From LW40-45 sp048883105 (GTDB lineage: Archaea; Asgardarchaeota; Lokiarchaeia; Sigyniarchaeales; SOKP01), in NCBI GenBank assembly GCA_048883105.1, contig JBHLQY010000012.1:1-40046 (forward strand): a DNA stretch of 40,046 nucleotides. Reading direction: 5' to 3'. A model generated the notes under the pieces. It did no database searches. It was not told where the DNA came from and worked only from the letters and a program-made list of their open reading frames with translations. This document shows positions 24,593-33,901 of this stretch, in pieces; the stretch's first letter is position 1, and each line of letters starts with the position of its first letter. Both the position numbers and the translations under genes were made by a program.

Positions 24593-25933
24593 TTAAAGCT
24601 CTTGAATTACCTTTTGTTTTGCTAATTTTTCTGCATCTGTAAGTTTAGCTTCTCCTCTTCTAACTAAAAACATGCAAACTAGAGCGATAATAAAAAACCA
24701 CGAACATATGAAAAATAACCAAGCGCTAGCTGTTAAGTCTACAAATAATCCAACGATAAAAGGCCCGAGAATAGCTGCTAGGAAACTAAAGAAATAATAC
24801 ACTCCGGTATATGTTCCAATTTTCTTTGCCGTGGGGGCCATTTCCCAAACAATCACTATAGAATTAATATTAATAAAAGCCCAACCAACACCCGCAATAA
24901 TGAAACATATTATTATTACAGTAGGATTTGGTACAATAAAGATGACAAAGCACGCAATTATGAACAAAATGAGACCAATTTTAATTGTACTTCTTCTACC
25001 AAGTTTACTCCCCAAAATACCCGCAGGGAAAGCCATTAAAATAAAAGGCAAAGCAACAAACAGCAACATCCCAGCAGCGGGTCCACGACCGATATTTAAG
25101 ACCTCCCAAGCATATAGAGTAAAGAGTGCTTCGAGTGCTTGATAAGCAATAAACCAAGAGAATATTGCTAAGAGCATAAACAAAGTACTCTTATCGTCCT
25201 CAGCAAGTATATCTTTAAAACTCTCAATTAATCCTGGTTTTTCTTTTTTTTCTCTGATTTTATGACCTTCTTTTGTTTCCATTTCTAAAACTAGTTTATA
25301 ACTATAAGAATCTTTTTCTCTCACTGTAAACAATAGTATGAATAGCGAAATTATCATTATCACTGCTGTTAAAGTAAATGCAAAAGCAATGGATTCAGGA
25401 CGACCTTCTATAATTAGCAATAATCCAAATATATAGGCAATTATTGCTCCAACGCCCCCCATAAGGTTTATAATCGCATTTCCTTTGGTTCTATGCCTTG
25501 GTACGACAAAATCAGGCATTAAAGCGACGGCTTGTGAACGATAGAATGCCATACATACATTGAAAAAAAACATATATATGATTAAAAGCCAAAATGTTTG
25601 CATTGTCTCTGGCATACTAGGGATTGTTCCGATTAAAATAAAGAAAATAGCAGCCAGTGGTATCCCAACAATAATATAAGGCATTCTCCGCCCTAGGTGA
25701 GATCTAGTCCGATCTGAGACATTTCCCATTATTGGTTGAATACAAATGCCAATTAAGTTATCCATTGCCATAAATGCTCCTACAAGGGCATAAGATCCTA
25801 AGAATATATAAAGCATTATATTGACTTGTGTATTGTACATACTCCAAGCGATGCCAGTAGTGAAAAAGGCAAGACCGATTAAAAAAGTATGTCCGATCGC
25901 AAATTTCTCTTGTTCTTTAGTTAAATCAACCAT
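24593..25933 (-). CDS. MFS transporter, GPH/SLC45-like sugar-cation symporter type
   Basis: This 446-residue protein has 12 hydrophobic segments in two halves separated by a charged loop (EMETKEGHKIREKKEKPG). After helix 2 it shows DNLIGICIQPIMG followed by SDRTRSHLGRRMPY, the MFS loop 2-3 signature in the form seen in GPH and SLC45-type sugar transporters, and later MPDFVVPRHRTKGNAI. Such proteins move sugars or related small solutes with H+ or Na+ across the cytoplasmic membrane. The C-terminus is short and cytoplasmic. The start is ATG 25933. It is divergent from the DUF89 gene across 129 bases; no sugar catabolic gene adjoins it. Confidence 0.88.
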   Translation of the reverse strand: MVDLTKEQEKFAIGHTFLIGLAFFTTGIAWSMYNTQVNIMLYIFLGSYALVGAFMAMDNLIGICIQPIMGNVSDRTRSHLGRRMPYIIVGIPLAAIFFILIGTIPSMPETMQTFWLLIIYMFFFNVCMAFYRSQAVALMPDFVVPRHRTKGNAIINLMGGVGAIIAYIFGLLLIIEGRPESIAFAFTLTAVIMIISLFILLFTVREKDSYSYKLVLEMETKEGHKIREKKEKPGLIESFKDILAEDDKSTLFMLLAIFSWFIAYQALEALFTLYAWEVLNIGRGPAAGMLLFVALPFILMAFPAGILGSKLGRRSTIKIGLILFIIACFVIFIVPNPTVIIICFIIAGVGWAFININSIVIVWEMAPTAKKIGTYTGVYYFFSFLAAILGPFIVGLFVDLTASAWLFFICSWFFIIALVCMFLVRRGEAKLTDAEKLAKQKVIQEL

Positions 25934-26062
25934 AACAAATCATTCTTATTGGTATATTTTTTATACTATTTTTTTTAAATAAAGATAGCTTTTATTTCCT
26001 TTTAAAAGAATTTAAAACTATTCCTCATTTTTCTTAAATATAAATAGTCTTTTCCTAGAAAA

Positions 26063-26962
26063 ATGTTGTTAGAACCAGAATGTTTGGGATGTTTAATTGA
26101 TCAAATCTGTAAAGCACTAATTTTATTAAGACCTTCGATTAAAAAAGAACTGATTATTGATTGCCAGAAGAAAATGATGGATTATTTAACTAAAACAGAG
26201 GTATTATCGAAACCAGGTCCTTTAATTGGAAAAAAAGCTTATGAATTTATAGCTGAAACGTTAGGCGAAACGGATCCATATAAAACTTTAAAAGATCAAT
26301 ATAACTGCCTCGCTTTAGAATATTACGATAAAGCTAAAGAAATAATTGACAAAGCAGAAGATCCATTATTCGAAGCTATTGCTATAGCCGCAATCGGTAA
26401 TACTATTGATTTTGGAGCGCATCACGATATGAATTTAATAAGGGACCTAGAAAATTTCTCCCCTGAGGATTTTAAAATAAATGATATTGCGAAATTAAAA
26501 ATAAATCTTGAAAGGTCTAATAAAAGTGGAGGACAAATTTTAATTCTTGGAGATAATGCAGGTGAAATTGTTTTTGATAAATTACTAATCATTACTCTAA
26601 AGAGACTCTATCCTAATTTAGATATTATATATTCTGTTCGAGCTGGTCCCATAATTAATGATGCAACTATCGAAGATGCTAAATTCGTAGGATTAACAGA
26701 TATTGTAAAAGTTATAGAAGCACCGGCAACACCGGGTATAGAATTATCTATTGCCAATGAAGAATTTAAAAAATACTTTTATGCTAATGGTGATGGAATT
26801 ATTCTATCAAAAGGACAAGGTAATTTTGAAAGTCTTTATGGAATTGAACCCCTTTTTAAAGAGGTCTATTATTTACTTAAAGCCAAATGTCCCTTGATGG
26901 AAAGGATATTTAATGTTAAAATTGGAGATTTAATATTTAAAAAAAAGACCTCTAGTTTTTAA
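26063..26962 (+). CDS. DUF89 damage-control phosphatase (ARMT1-like)
   Basis: The 299 residues match the archaeal DUF89 family, Co/Mn-dependent phosphatases that remove damaged or excess sugar phosphates. Visible marks are the N-terminal CLGCLIDQ (C7, C10), the helix GNTIDFGAH, the metal-binding GDNAGEIVFDKLLI (from 163), NDATIEDAKFVG and the C-terminal KGQGNFESL. The length equals that of the small archaeal subfamily. The start is ATG 26063, and the protein ends KKKTSSF. The convergent longin-like gene is 30 bases downstream. Its exact phosphate substrate is not known. Confidence 0.88.
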   Translation: MLLEPECLGCLIDQICKALILLRPSIKKELIIDCQKKMMDYLTKTEVLSKPGPLIGKKAYEFIAETLGETDPYKTLKDQYNCLALEYYDKAKEIIDKAEDPLFEAIAIAAIGNTIDFGAHHDMNLIRDLENFSPEDFKINDIAKLKINLERSNKSGGQILILGDNAGEIVFDKLLIITLKRLYPNLDIIYSVRAGPIINDATIEDAKFVGLTDIVKVIEAPATPGIELSIANEEFKKYFYANGDGIILSKGQGNFESLYGIEPLFKEVYYLLKAKCPLMERIFNVKIGDLIFKKKTSSF

Positions 26963-26992
26963 AGATTTTTTATATATTGATAAGAATAAGAT

Positions 26993-27463
26993 TCATTCAG
27001 TACCTTGTTTCGATCTTTTAATAGCTTCTGTAAAGAAACCAAAATCACCGATTTCTTGTTCGACCTCCTTATCTTTAAGTATTGCAAAATAATCTTGTAT
27101 CTGCATATAGAGAATTTTCTTAAAATCGTTAAAAACAGAAACTTCAACACCTTTTTTAATGTCATCCAAATAAGAGCTATAGAACATGTCCAGGGCCTTC
27201 TCAATTTCATCTCGGATATCGTGTCGAACAAAGTCTTTATTAACGATCGCAATCAAAATCAAATTATATTTATAAACAATAATCATATTTACATCTAAAC
27301 CAGTAATACTGATTTCTTCAATTTTTCCTAAATTATCCTTTCCAAAAAGCGAAAGTGCACCAATAAAGGATGATAATAAAACAGGGTTTATATCTGAATC
27401 TAAGATAAGATCAAGTAAATATTCACCACTTTCCTTGCAAATAACAATACCTTTAATATACAT
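26993..27463 (-). CDS. Longin/Roadblock-like small protein
   Basis: This 156-residue protein has the mixed alpha/beta order of a longin- or Roadblock-type domain: strand YIKGIVICKESGEYLLDLI, helix NPVLLSSFIGALSLFGKDN, strands KIEEISITGLDVNMIIVYK and NLILIAIVNKD, then a long helix (DIRDEIEKALDMFYSSYLDD). Small proteins of this type are abundant in Asgard genomes and are thought to serve as GTPase regulators or vesicle-related scaffolds. A C-terminal helical extension (VFNDFKKILYMQIQDYFAIL) follows. The start is ATG 27463. The assignment rests on secondary-structure pattern and on the F-x-x-A-L-S-L-F-G-K motif; no partner is adjacent. Confidence 0.6.
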   Translation of the reverse strand: MYIKGIVICKESGEYLLDLILDSDINPVLLSSFIGALSLFGKDNLGKIEEISITGLDVNMIIVYKYNLILIAIVNKDFVRHDIRDEIEKALDMFYSSYLDDIKKGVEVSVFNDFKKILYMQIQDYFAILKDKEVEQEIGDFGFFTEAIKRSKQGTE

Positions 27464-27788
27464 TTTAATATTTAAAACCCTTAAATTTTTAATATTAAAT
27501 AGTTCTTTTTTATTGTTTGTTATTTAAATTACATTAATAAATTCTTTTATAATATTTTAATAATTTATGAAAAAGAATAGATTTTTTGTTATAATTTAAA
27601 TTTATCAAGATTAAATTTTTATATTCATTAAAAAATGTATTAAGTTATCATTATATCTTTTAATCGTAGATATTTATCCATAATCTTTGAAGAATAAATT
27701 AAAAAAATTAATAGAATCATAGCTATTACGAGAATAGAATGGAATAATATTGTGATAAAGGTGATTTCGAATTCCAACACAAAATTTC
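27464..27788. other. AT-rich intergenic region before the fwd operon
   Basis: These 325 bases separate the longin-like gene and the Fe-S/fwd operon, which are divergent. Neither strand contains a convincing gene; frames are shorter than 20 codons. Several TATA-like stretches are present but none can be singled out. No tRNA or structured RNA was seen. The promoter of the fwd operon presumably lies here. Confidence 0.5.
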
Positions 27789-28253
27789 ATGGAGTTATAT
27801 AAGTTTTTGCCTAAAACTAATTGTAAGAAATGTGGAAATACATGTATGGCATTTGCATTAGATTTACTGCAGGGTAAAGTTAAGGTTGAAGATTGCCCTC
27901 CTCTTTTAGAGCCTAAATATAAAAAGCAACATGATGCTTTAAAGGAACTGTTAGGGGCTGAAGAAGGACAGAAAAAAGAACTAAAAATCAATGTTGATGA
28001 TGAGATATGTGATGGATGCGGAATTTGTGTTACAATTTGCCCCGTCAATGCTCGATATTGTCCGCCTACTTTAAGTGGGAAAGCACCTGAATTTCCTCCC
28101 GAAAAACATCAGTTATTTCAAGTTAAAGGAGGAAAATGTGAATTATTAAATCTCAAGCATTGTAGAAGATTAGCAGCAGAAGGTAGAGAAAGAGAATGTC
28201 GAGTTTGTGAAACTTATTGTCCTCGAGAAGCTATTAAAATTGAATATGTTTAA
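27789..28253 (+). CDS. Multi-cluster Fe-S protein of the fwd operon
   Basis: The 154 residues contain three cysteine groups. The first (C12, C15, C19, C36; C-x2-C-x3-C-x16-C) is the 4Fe-4S motif known from corrinoid Fe-S proteins, followed by LDLLQGKVKVEDCPPLLEP. The second (C74, C77, C80, C84) is a standard ferredoxin motif, CDGCGICVTICP. The third includes C137, C140, C144 (CRVCETYCP) with C117 or C125 as possible fourth ligand. It probably passes electrons to or from the formylmethanofuran dehydrogenase encoded downstream, in the role of FwdF/FwdG-type polyferredoxins, though it is not a clear orthologue of either. The start is ATG 27789, and fwdB follows after 39 bases. Confidence 0.75.
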   Translation: MELYKFLPKTNCKKCGNTCMAFALDLLQGKVKVEDCPPLLEPKYKKQHDALKELLGAEEGQKKELKINVDDEICDGCGICVTICPVNARYCPPTLSGKAPEFPPEKHQLFQVKGGKCELLNLKHCRRLAAEGRERECRVCETYCPREAIKIEYV

Positions 28254-28292
28254 TGATATAACAATAGAAAAATTATTAGATGAGTTAAATAG

Positions 28293-29591
28293 ATGAAACG
28301 AATTCCATGTTCAGGATGTTCATTAATCTGTGACGATATAATTATTAGAAGCGATGGAATCTTTATAGATGAAGTTATTGGAGCGTGTTCGAAGGGTAAA
28401 GAGCGGTTTGATCAAGTCACAGCTAAGAATCGAATATTAACTCCAATGATTAAAAAAAATGGGAAATTAGAAAATGTTTCATGGGAAGACGCATTCGAGA
28501 AAGTAATTGAACTTTTAAAAACTTCTAATAAACCAATATTATATGGATTTTCAAATGTATCATGCGAAGCTCAATTGAAAGGAATCGAGTTAGCGAAAGC
28601 TATTGATGGTTTTATCGATTCTAATTCTAGTATCTGCCAAGGAAGGTTGTTAAATATAGCTAAAAAAACAGGAATTACGATGACAACCTTATCAGAAATA
28701 ATTAATAAAGCCGATCTGCTTGTTTTATGGGGTGCAAATGTAGCAGAATCAATTCCCCGCCTTTTAAATAAAACTCTTTTTTCGCGTGGTAAATTTCGAA
28801 TGACGGGAAGAGAGATTAGGACTTTAATCGTCATAGATCCTGTGAAAACCGCTTCTTTTAATGTTATGGGCGTTAGAGATCTGGCTTTATTAATCAAACC
28901 TAATAGTGATTTAGATTTAATTCGAATATTGAAAGAAGAGTGCTGTACAGCTGATAGCATACCATCAAAGGGCGTTGCAGGAATCGATAAAGATGATCTT
29001 AAAAGATTTTTACTTCATTTATCAGAAGCAGAGAATAGTGTTGTATTTATTGGGCAAGGACTTTTAAAACCTCAAGCAGAATCAAATATCCTTGAAGAGT
29101 TTTTAGAATTAATACAGATGATTAATTTAAAACAAGAAAAAGGCCGTATTTCAGTTGTAATGATGGGAGGTCATTTTAACATGGTTGGCTTTGACCAAGT
29201 TTCATTATCAATTTATGGTAAAAATGGAAGTTTACAATTTAATAATAAAGAGTTGATTGAAAATAACGATACAATCGTTTCAAAACTTACTAATGACGAT
29301 TTTGATTGTTCGATAATTGTAGGTACAGATCCAATTTCACATTTTCCATCTGTATTAAGTAAAAAATTATCCTCTAAACCTTTAATTATTATCGATAATA
29401 AAAAATCTGCGACATCATATATAGCTGATGTTGTTTTGCCGACCGCAATAACAGGAATAGAAGCCAACGGTTTAGCCTATAGATTAGATCAAGTCCCTAT
29501 TGAACTGCAACAAATTGTTAATCCGCCGAGTAATATACCTGATGATGAAGAAATATTATCACAAATATTAGATAAACTTACTAAGGAATAA
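28293..29591 (+). CDS. fwdB: Formylmethanofuran dehydrogenase subunit B (molybdopterin subunit)
   Basis: The 432 residues are a FwdB/FmdB homologue, the tungsten- or molybdenum-bis-MGD subunit that reduces CO2 to formate inside the complex. A 4Fe-4S motif is formed by C6, C9, C13 and C32. The predicted metal ligand is C115 in SSICQGRL. The following region (DLLVLWGANVAES, LIVIDPVKT, IVGTDPISHFPS) is the usual molybdopterin-binding Rossmann pattern, ending with ADVVLPTAITGIEANGLAYRLD. The length matches methanogen FwdB. It lies between the Fe-S protein and fwdD (15-base gap), in one operon. The pathway is the archaeal methyl branch of Wood-Ljungdahl or its reverse. Confidence 0.92.
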   Translation: MKRIPCSGCSLICDDIIIRSDGIFIDEVIGACSKGKERFDQVTAKNRILTPMIKKNGKLENVSWEDAFEKVIELLKTSNKPILYGFSNVSCEAQLKGIELAKAIDGFIDSNSSICQGRLLNIAKKTGITMTTLSEIINKADLLVLWGANVAESIPRLLNKTLFSRGKFRMTGREIRTLIVIDPVKTASFNVMGVRDLALLIKPNSDLDLIRILKEECCTADSIPSKGVAGIDKDDLKRFLLHLSEAENSVVFIGQGLLKPQAESNILEEFLELIQMINLKQEKGRISVVMMGGHFNMVGFDQVSLSIYGKNGSLQFNNKELIENNDTIVSKLTNDDFDCSIIVGTDPISHFPSVLSKKLSSKPLIIIDNKKSATSYIADVVLPTAITGIEANGLAYRLDQVPIELQQIVNPPSNIPDDEEILSQILDKLTKE

Positions 29592-29606
29592 GTAGGTGTT
29601 TGAATT

Positions 29607-29978
29607 ATGAAGATGACACTAATTACAGCGAGAATGATTGATTATGATCAAGCTCGAGAGCATTCATTTGGAGATGATCAATCGTTAAAGGAAAATTTGG
29701 CAATAGGGATAATCAATCCCGAAGATTTTAAAAATTTAAATTTAACTCCAAACATACATCTAAAATTATCTAATGAATATGGAGAAGTTATCGTTAAAAT
29801 CAAACAAGATAAAGATATACCTCAAGGTACGATAATTATGCCGGTTTCAATATGGGCAAATCAATTAACAGCTGTAATAGGAAACGAGATTATTTTTAAA
29901 AATATTGAAGTTAACGTCGAAACTACAAGAGATCCCGTATTAGACTTTACAGAATTGATTTCAGCAATAAAAGATTAG
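29607..29978 (+). CDS. fwdD: Formylmethanofuran dehydrogenase subunit D
   Basis: This 123-residue protein is the small molybdopterin-dinucleotide-binding subunit, corresponding to the C-terminal domain of larger molybdopterin oxidoreductases. It has TLITARMIDYDQAREHSFG, NPEDFKNLNL, NEYGEVIVKI and GTIIMPVSIWANQLTAV, the beta-barrel elements that cover the cofactor. The start is ATG 29607 with an AGGTG shortly upstream; ATG 29613 is an alternative. It is separated from fwdB by 15 and from fwdA by 23 bases. It is needed together with FwdB to complete the active site. Confidence 0.92.
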   Translation: MKMTLITARMIDYDQAREHSFGDDQSLKENLAIGIINPEDFKNLNLTPNIHLKLSNEYGEVIVKIKQDKDIPQGTIIMPVSIWANQLTAVIGNEIIFKNIEVNVETTRDPVLDFTELISAIKD

Positions 29979-30001
29979 TAAATTGTTGAGAGAGGTTAAG
30001 A

Positions 30002-31678
30002 ATGCAACCCTTAATAATAAAAAATGGATTAGTTTTCGACCCACTCAACGATATGAAAGGCGAAAAGAAAGATATTTTAATTGAGAATGGAAAAATAGTA
30101 GAAAAATTTTCTAGCAAACGTAAATTCAAGGAAATTGATGCAAATAGAAAGACGGTAATTCCAGCAGCTTTAGATATTCATACTCATATCGCATCACAAC
30201 AAGTTAATTGGGCACGATTATTAGGTTCAAATAACAAATTATTTCAAAAAATTTGGAAAGGATTAACCTTGGATAATATAGCTAAGGATTATATTTCTAA
30301 GGGATATACATTCATTCTTGAAGCAAATGTATTTCCTTCTTTAACAAAACAAACCATATTTAATTTCAATCATTTGCCTGTTTTAGATAAAGCTATGCTA
30401 TTAAATGTAAGTAATTTATGGCCTTTAGAATTAGAATTTCAAAGGGGTAAAATAGAAGATATGGCTGTGTTTTTTTCTGATCTCTTATCAATAACTAAAG
30501 GTTTCGGTTTGAAAGTTTATAATCCATTTGAATCAGAAAATTGGAATTTTAAGTCTTTAAGAAAAGATATATCGGGAAAAGGGAGATTATATAATTTTTC
30601 CGCCCTTGATGTTTATGAAAATTCAACTAAAGCAAATGAACATTTAGGACTCCCACATTCCATTCATGCTCATATAGAAGGGTATGAGAGCTTAAAAGCG
30701 AAAAATAACTTGTTTACAATTCTAAATAAAATCATTTCTTTAAATTTAGAGCCAAATTCTAAAATAAATTCTAAAATAAAGCGTTCACAAATTTTTCATA
30801 TTGCCCATGCATCTGCATATAATATTGATGGCAATAACGCAGAATTAATTAATTTATTAAATTCTAATGATAACATTAACTTGGATTTAGGATTTATAGG
30901 ATTCAACCGAATCAATCCTATAATTACAGCAGATAGAAGATTAATAGATTCTTTATTAAAGATAGATAACAATGATACCACTTATAAATTAATTAGAGCT
31001 GCGGTTGAATTTGAAGGAGATATATTTGCAACATTTAGAAATTTTGATAAAAATAACATAACAAATTGTTATTTATGGGCTAATGCTTTAGATATTGCCC
31101 TCAATGTTAAAAATATCTGGCAATTACAATTCTCCATCAATTTTCCAAATTATGCAAATATTACAGATATACCTGAAATAGCAACTTGGCTAGTGAGTAA
31201 AAGTGCTAGAGATGATTTTATGAAAGATATGAGTAGAGAATTTTTAAAAGACAATCCTTTAACAAATAATGATAAAACTACAACATTTAACGAATTTATT
31301 ATTTTAACCCGTGCAAGTCCAGCTAAATCATTAGGCCTTGGAAATATAAAAGGCAATCTTGGCGTCGGTTCCGATGCTGATATTAATATTTTAGATCTCA
31401 ACATTAGCGAAATTGATATTTCTAAGGACTTTAATAGTTTTAAAAATGCATTAGGCAATATAGAATATGTAATAAAAGCAGGTAATATTATTAAAGAGAA
31501 AGAAAAGTTTGACTTCTCGCATCAAGGCAGTATATTTTGGTCCCAAGGAAAACCAGAAAAGGAAGATAATTTATTAACAATGAAAAATAAAAGAGAATTT
31601 TATCAGAAGTTTAGCTCTATTTTCTACGATTCCTTAAAAATATCAACAGAAAATAGTTTATTGAGAGAAATTAAGTAA
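30002..31678 (+). CDS. fwdA: Formylmethanofuran dehydrogenase subunit A homologue with altered active site
   Basis: The 558 residues are an amidohydrolase-fold protein of the FwdA family, which condenses formate with methanofuran at a two-metal site. The HxH pair is H60/H62, the carboxylated Lys is K171 (LKVYNPFESENW), and His ligands follow at H222/H224 (PHSIHAH) and H266/H269 (FHIAHAS). The C-terminal ASPAKSLGLG and GVGSDADINILD are typical. The last ligand/catalytic Asp of the family TDHPN motif is not present: the aligned segment reads INFPN with N380 and F381. The length is only slightly below normal, and the rest of the domain is conserved. It is the last gene of the operon, with GAGAGGT in front of ATG 30002; no fwdC is found. 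Confidence 0.85.
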   Translation: MQPLIIKNGLVFDPLNDMKGEKKDILIENGKIVEKFSSKRKFKEIDANRKTVIPAALDIHTHIASQQVNWARLLGSNNKLFQKIWKGLTLDNIAKDYISKGYTFILEANVFPSLTKQTIFNFNHLPVLDKAMLLNVSNLWPLELEFQRGKIEDMAVFFSDLLSITKGFGLKVYNPFESENWNFKSLRKDISGKGRLYNFSALDVYENSTKANEHLGLPHSIHAHIEGYESLKAKNNLFTILNKIISLNLEPNSKINSKIKRSQIFHIAHASAYNIDGNNAELINLLNSNDNINLDLGFIGFNRINPIITADRRLIDSLLKIDNNDTTYKLIRAAVEFEGDIFATFRNFDKNNITNCYLWANALDIALNVKNIWQLQFSINFPNYANITDIPEIATWLVSKSARDDFMKDMSREFLKDNPLTNNDKTTTFNEFIILTRASPAKSLGLGNIKGNLGVGSDADINILDLNISEIDISKDFNSFKNALGNIEYVIKAGNIIKEKEKFDFSHQGSIFWSQGKPEKEDNLLTMKNKREFYQKFSSIFYDSLKISTENSLLREIK

Positions 31679-31684
31679 CAACTT

Positions 31685-32932
31685 TTAATATTTAAATCCC
31701 TTGAGCCGATTTACTGTAGTATACATTCTTTTTCCGCTTTTTCTTAAATAATTCATCGCATACTCAATGCCTTCTACAGTTAAATCAAACATAGGTATAA
31801 TACTAGAGATAACTTTACGCGTCCAAGGTTGCCAATCGAGTCTAATTAGTTCGGGATTCAGCCATACGATGTTGTTTTTGAAATGATCGGCAAGTTCTTT
31901 AATATAATATATTCCAGGCATTTCGTTCCTATGATAATAGTAGATGCTTCCATAACGTTCTGTAAGTTCCCATGATGCCATGGCAGCATCTCCGACCATG
32001 ACTACCCGGTATTTATTATCATATTTCCTCAAAAAATCATCGAAATTAATCGCTTCGTCTGGATTACGTTGAGCGTTGAAGAATAGGCTCTCGTAAATAC
32101 AATTATGAAAATAATAATACTTAAAATCTTTCCAATGAGACATATTATTAGCAGCTGAAAATAAAATGTTTACCAAATGAGCATATGGGGTCATGCTACC
32201 CCCAACATCCATTAAAAGAAGAAGTTTTACGTTATTTTTTCTTCTTTTATCGAAAATTATTTCAATATCGCCACCATTTTTAGCGGTTTCATCAATCGTT
32301 TTGTCAATATTTAACTCGTCCTGCTTACCAATTTCTTCTAATTTTCGGAGTCGCTTCAAAGCTACCTTAATTTGTCTAGTATCCAATACTATATCTTTTC
32401 TATAATCTTGAAAAATTCTTTTCTGAGCAATCTGCATTGCCATACGCATGCCCGCTCCACCACCAACCCTCATGCCCATTGGATTTTGACCAGAATGACC
32501 AAATCGAGATTCTCCTTGTGTGCCAATCCAATGATCACCAAAATTATGTTCCTCATCTTGTTTTTTCAATAATTCTTCGAAATGTCTCTGTAATTCCTCT
32601 ATGTCAAAATTCTGTATTAAAAAATCTTTAAATTCTTCGGGTATTTCTAAAGGAATAATTCCTTTATCTAACCAATCCCAAATCTGCTGTTTAATATCAT
32701 CGGGGAATTTTAAAGATGCTTCCTTAAAGAAATTAGCAAATGCAATGTCGTAGATATCAAAATGATGTTCATTTTTGCATAAAATAGATCGAGAAATGTA
32801 GTAAAATTCCACCATATTACGGATTAGACCTTTGTCTAATGCTTCCAATAGCGTCATATATTCCGTAATACTTACTGGAAGCCTTTCCTTAAGATAATAA
32901 AAATATTCTATAAACATATTTCCTAAAAACAA
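31685..32932 (-). CDS. CoxE/YehP-like VWA domain protein, partner of MoxR ATPase
   Basis: The 415 residues contain an N-terminal helical region, a Gly/Met-rich segment (NPMGMRVGGGAGMRMAMQ, about 150-168) and a VWA domain with the MIDAS D-x-G-x-S at D242 (LLMDVGGSM) and a second acidic stretch VVMVGDAAM. Proteins of this type work with MoxR AAA+ ATPases in assembling metal-enzyme complexes or in chaperone-like remodelling. The gene starts directly after the moxR stop: TTG 32932 abuts it, while ATG 32917, five codons later and preceded by AGGA, is equally possible. The pair is therefore translationally linked. The client protein is not known; the neighbouring fwd operon is convergent. Confidence 0.8.
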   Translation of the reverse strand: MFLGNMFIEYFYYLKERLPVSITEYMTLLEALDKGLIRNMVEFYYISRSILCKNEHHFDIYDIAFANFFKEASLKFPDDIKQQIWDWLDKGIIPLEIPEEFKDFLIQNFDIEELQRHFEELLKKQDEEHNFGDHWIGTQGESRFGHSGQNPMGMRVGGGAGMRMAMQIAQKRIFQDYRKDIVLDTRQIKVALKRLRKLEEIGKQDELNIDKTIDETAKNGGDIEIIFDKRRKNNVKLLLLMDVGGSMTPYAHLVNILFSAANNMSHWKDFKYYYFHNCIYESLFFNAQRNPDEAINFDDFLRKYDNKYRVVMVGDAAMASWELTERYGSIYYYHRNEMPGIYYIKELADHFKNNIVWLNPELIRLDWQPWTRKVISSIIPMFDLTVEGIEYAMNYLRKSGKRMYTTVNRLKGFKY

Positions 32933-33787
32933 TTAAGTTGGAAATTTAGCTTTACCTAATGCAGCTTCAAAATCCTTCTCATTCTTAATTAATACTCCCA
33001 AAAATGGAATGCCTTTCTTTAATTCTTCAATTGAAATACCGCTCTTCAATAATACACCAATCCAATCCAGCAGCTCAGAAGTAGATGGCATTTTTCTAAG
33101 CTTCGTAATAGTCCTTAACCAGTAAAAATGCTTTAGGCATTGATCAAGAAGATTTTTCTTCAAATTAGGATAATGTAAGTTACAAATTTCAGCCATAAAT
33201 TCTTTTGAAGGAAATTCGATCCAGTGAAATACACATCTCCTTAAAAATGCATCTGGAAGTTCTTTTTCGTTATTGGAGGTAATAATTACTATAGGGCGCG
33301 TTTTAGCTTTTACAAACTCCTTAGTTTCTTTAACGTAAAATTCCATTACGTCGAGTTCTTGTAGTAAATCATTTGGAAATTCTATATCTGCCTTATCAAT
33401 CTCATCAATAAGAAGTACAACTTGTTCCTCGGAAAAAAATGCTTCTCCTAAAGGTCCTAAAGTTATATAATCTTTGATATTATCCACATCACGCTGATCG
33501 CTTCCAAATCTACTATCATTTAATCTTTGTACGGTGTCGTACATATAACAACCATCAATCGCTTCGGATGTGCTCTTAATATTCCATATTATTAATCGTT
33601 TTTCGAGAGCTTCAGCAATCGCGTGTGCTAGCAACGTTTTCCCTGTACCTGGCTCTCCTTTAACCAGTAAAGGCCGCTCCAAAGCAATTGAAACATTTAC
33701 AATGTTTCTCAGCTGAGGATCCGCTATATATCGAACTTTGTCAGTGCTAACACTACCCTGGAACTGATTAAAACTAGCATTACTCAT
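32933..33787 (-). CDS. MoxR-type AAA+ ATPase
   Basis: This 284-residue AAA+ protein has Walker A GEPGTGKT (44-51), Walker B LLIDEID (D128, E129), sensor 1 ITSNNEKELPDAFLRRC (with arginine finger-type RR) and a C-terminal helical lid. The insert and the LVKGEPGTGKTLLAHAIAEAL segment are those of MoxR proteins, which act as chaperones with VWA proteins. The start is ATG 33787. The VWA gene follows with no gap, so co-translation and complex formation are likely. The spacer upstream (114 bases) contains the AT-rich promoter. Confidence 0.9.
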   Translation of the reverse strand: MSNASFNQFQGSVSTDKVRYIADPQLRNIVNVSIALERPLLVKGEPGTGKTLLAHAIAEALEKRLIIWNIKSTSEAIDGCYMYDTVQRLNDSRFGSDQRDVDNIKDYITLGPLGEAFFSEEQVVLLIDEIDKADIEFPNDLLQELDVMEFYVKETKEFVKAKTRPIVIITSNNEKELPDAFLRRCVFHWIEFPSKEFMAEICNLHYPNLKKNLLDQCLKHFYWLRTITKLRKMPSTSELLDWIGVLLKSGISIEELKKGIPFLGVLIKNEKDFEAALGKAKFPT

Positions 33788-33901
33788 AATTAAATAGAAT
33801 TAATTAGAAATTAAATAATTTTTGACTTTTCTATTAAGAAATTAATTATCCAGTCAGTATGCAATTTAAAAATAACCAAATTATTTTTTATTTTATTGAA
33901 T

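Noticed and set aside
27766..27775. TTCGAATTCC resembling a tRNA T-loop
   Set aside because: The flanking bases do not pair as a T-stem and no acceptor, D or anticodon arm can be drawn.
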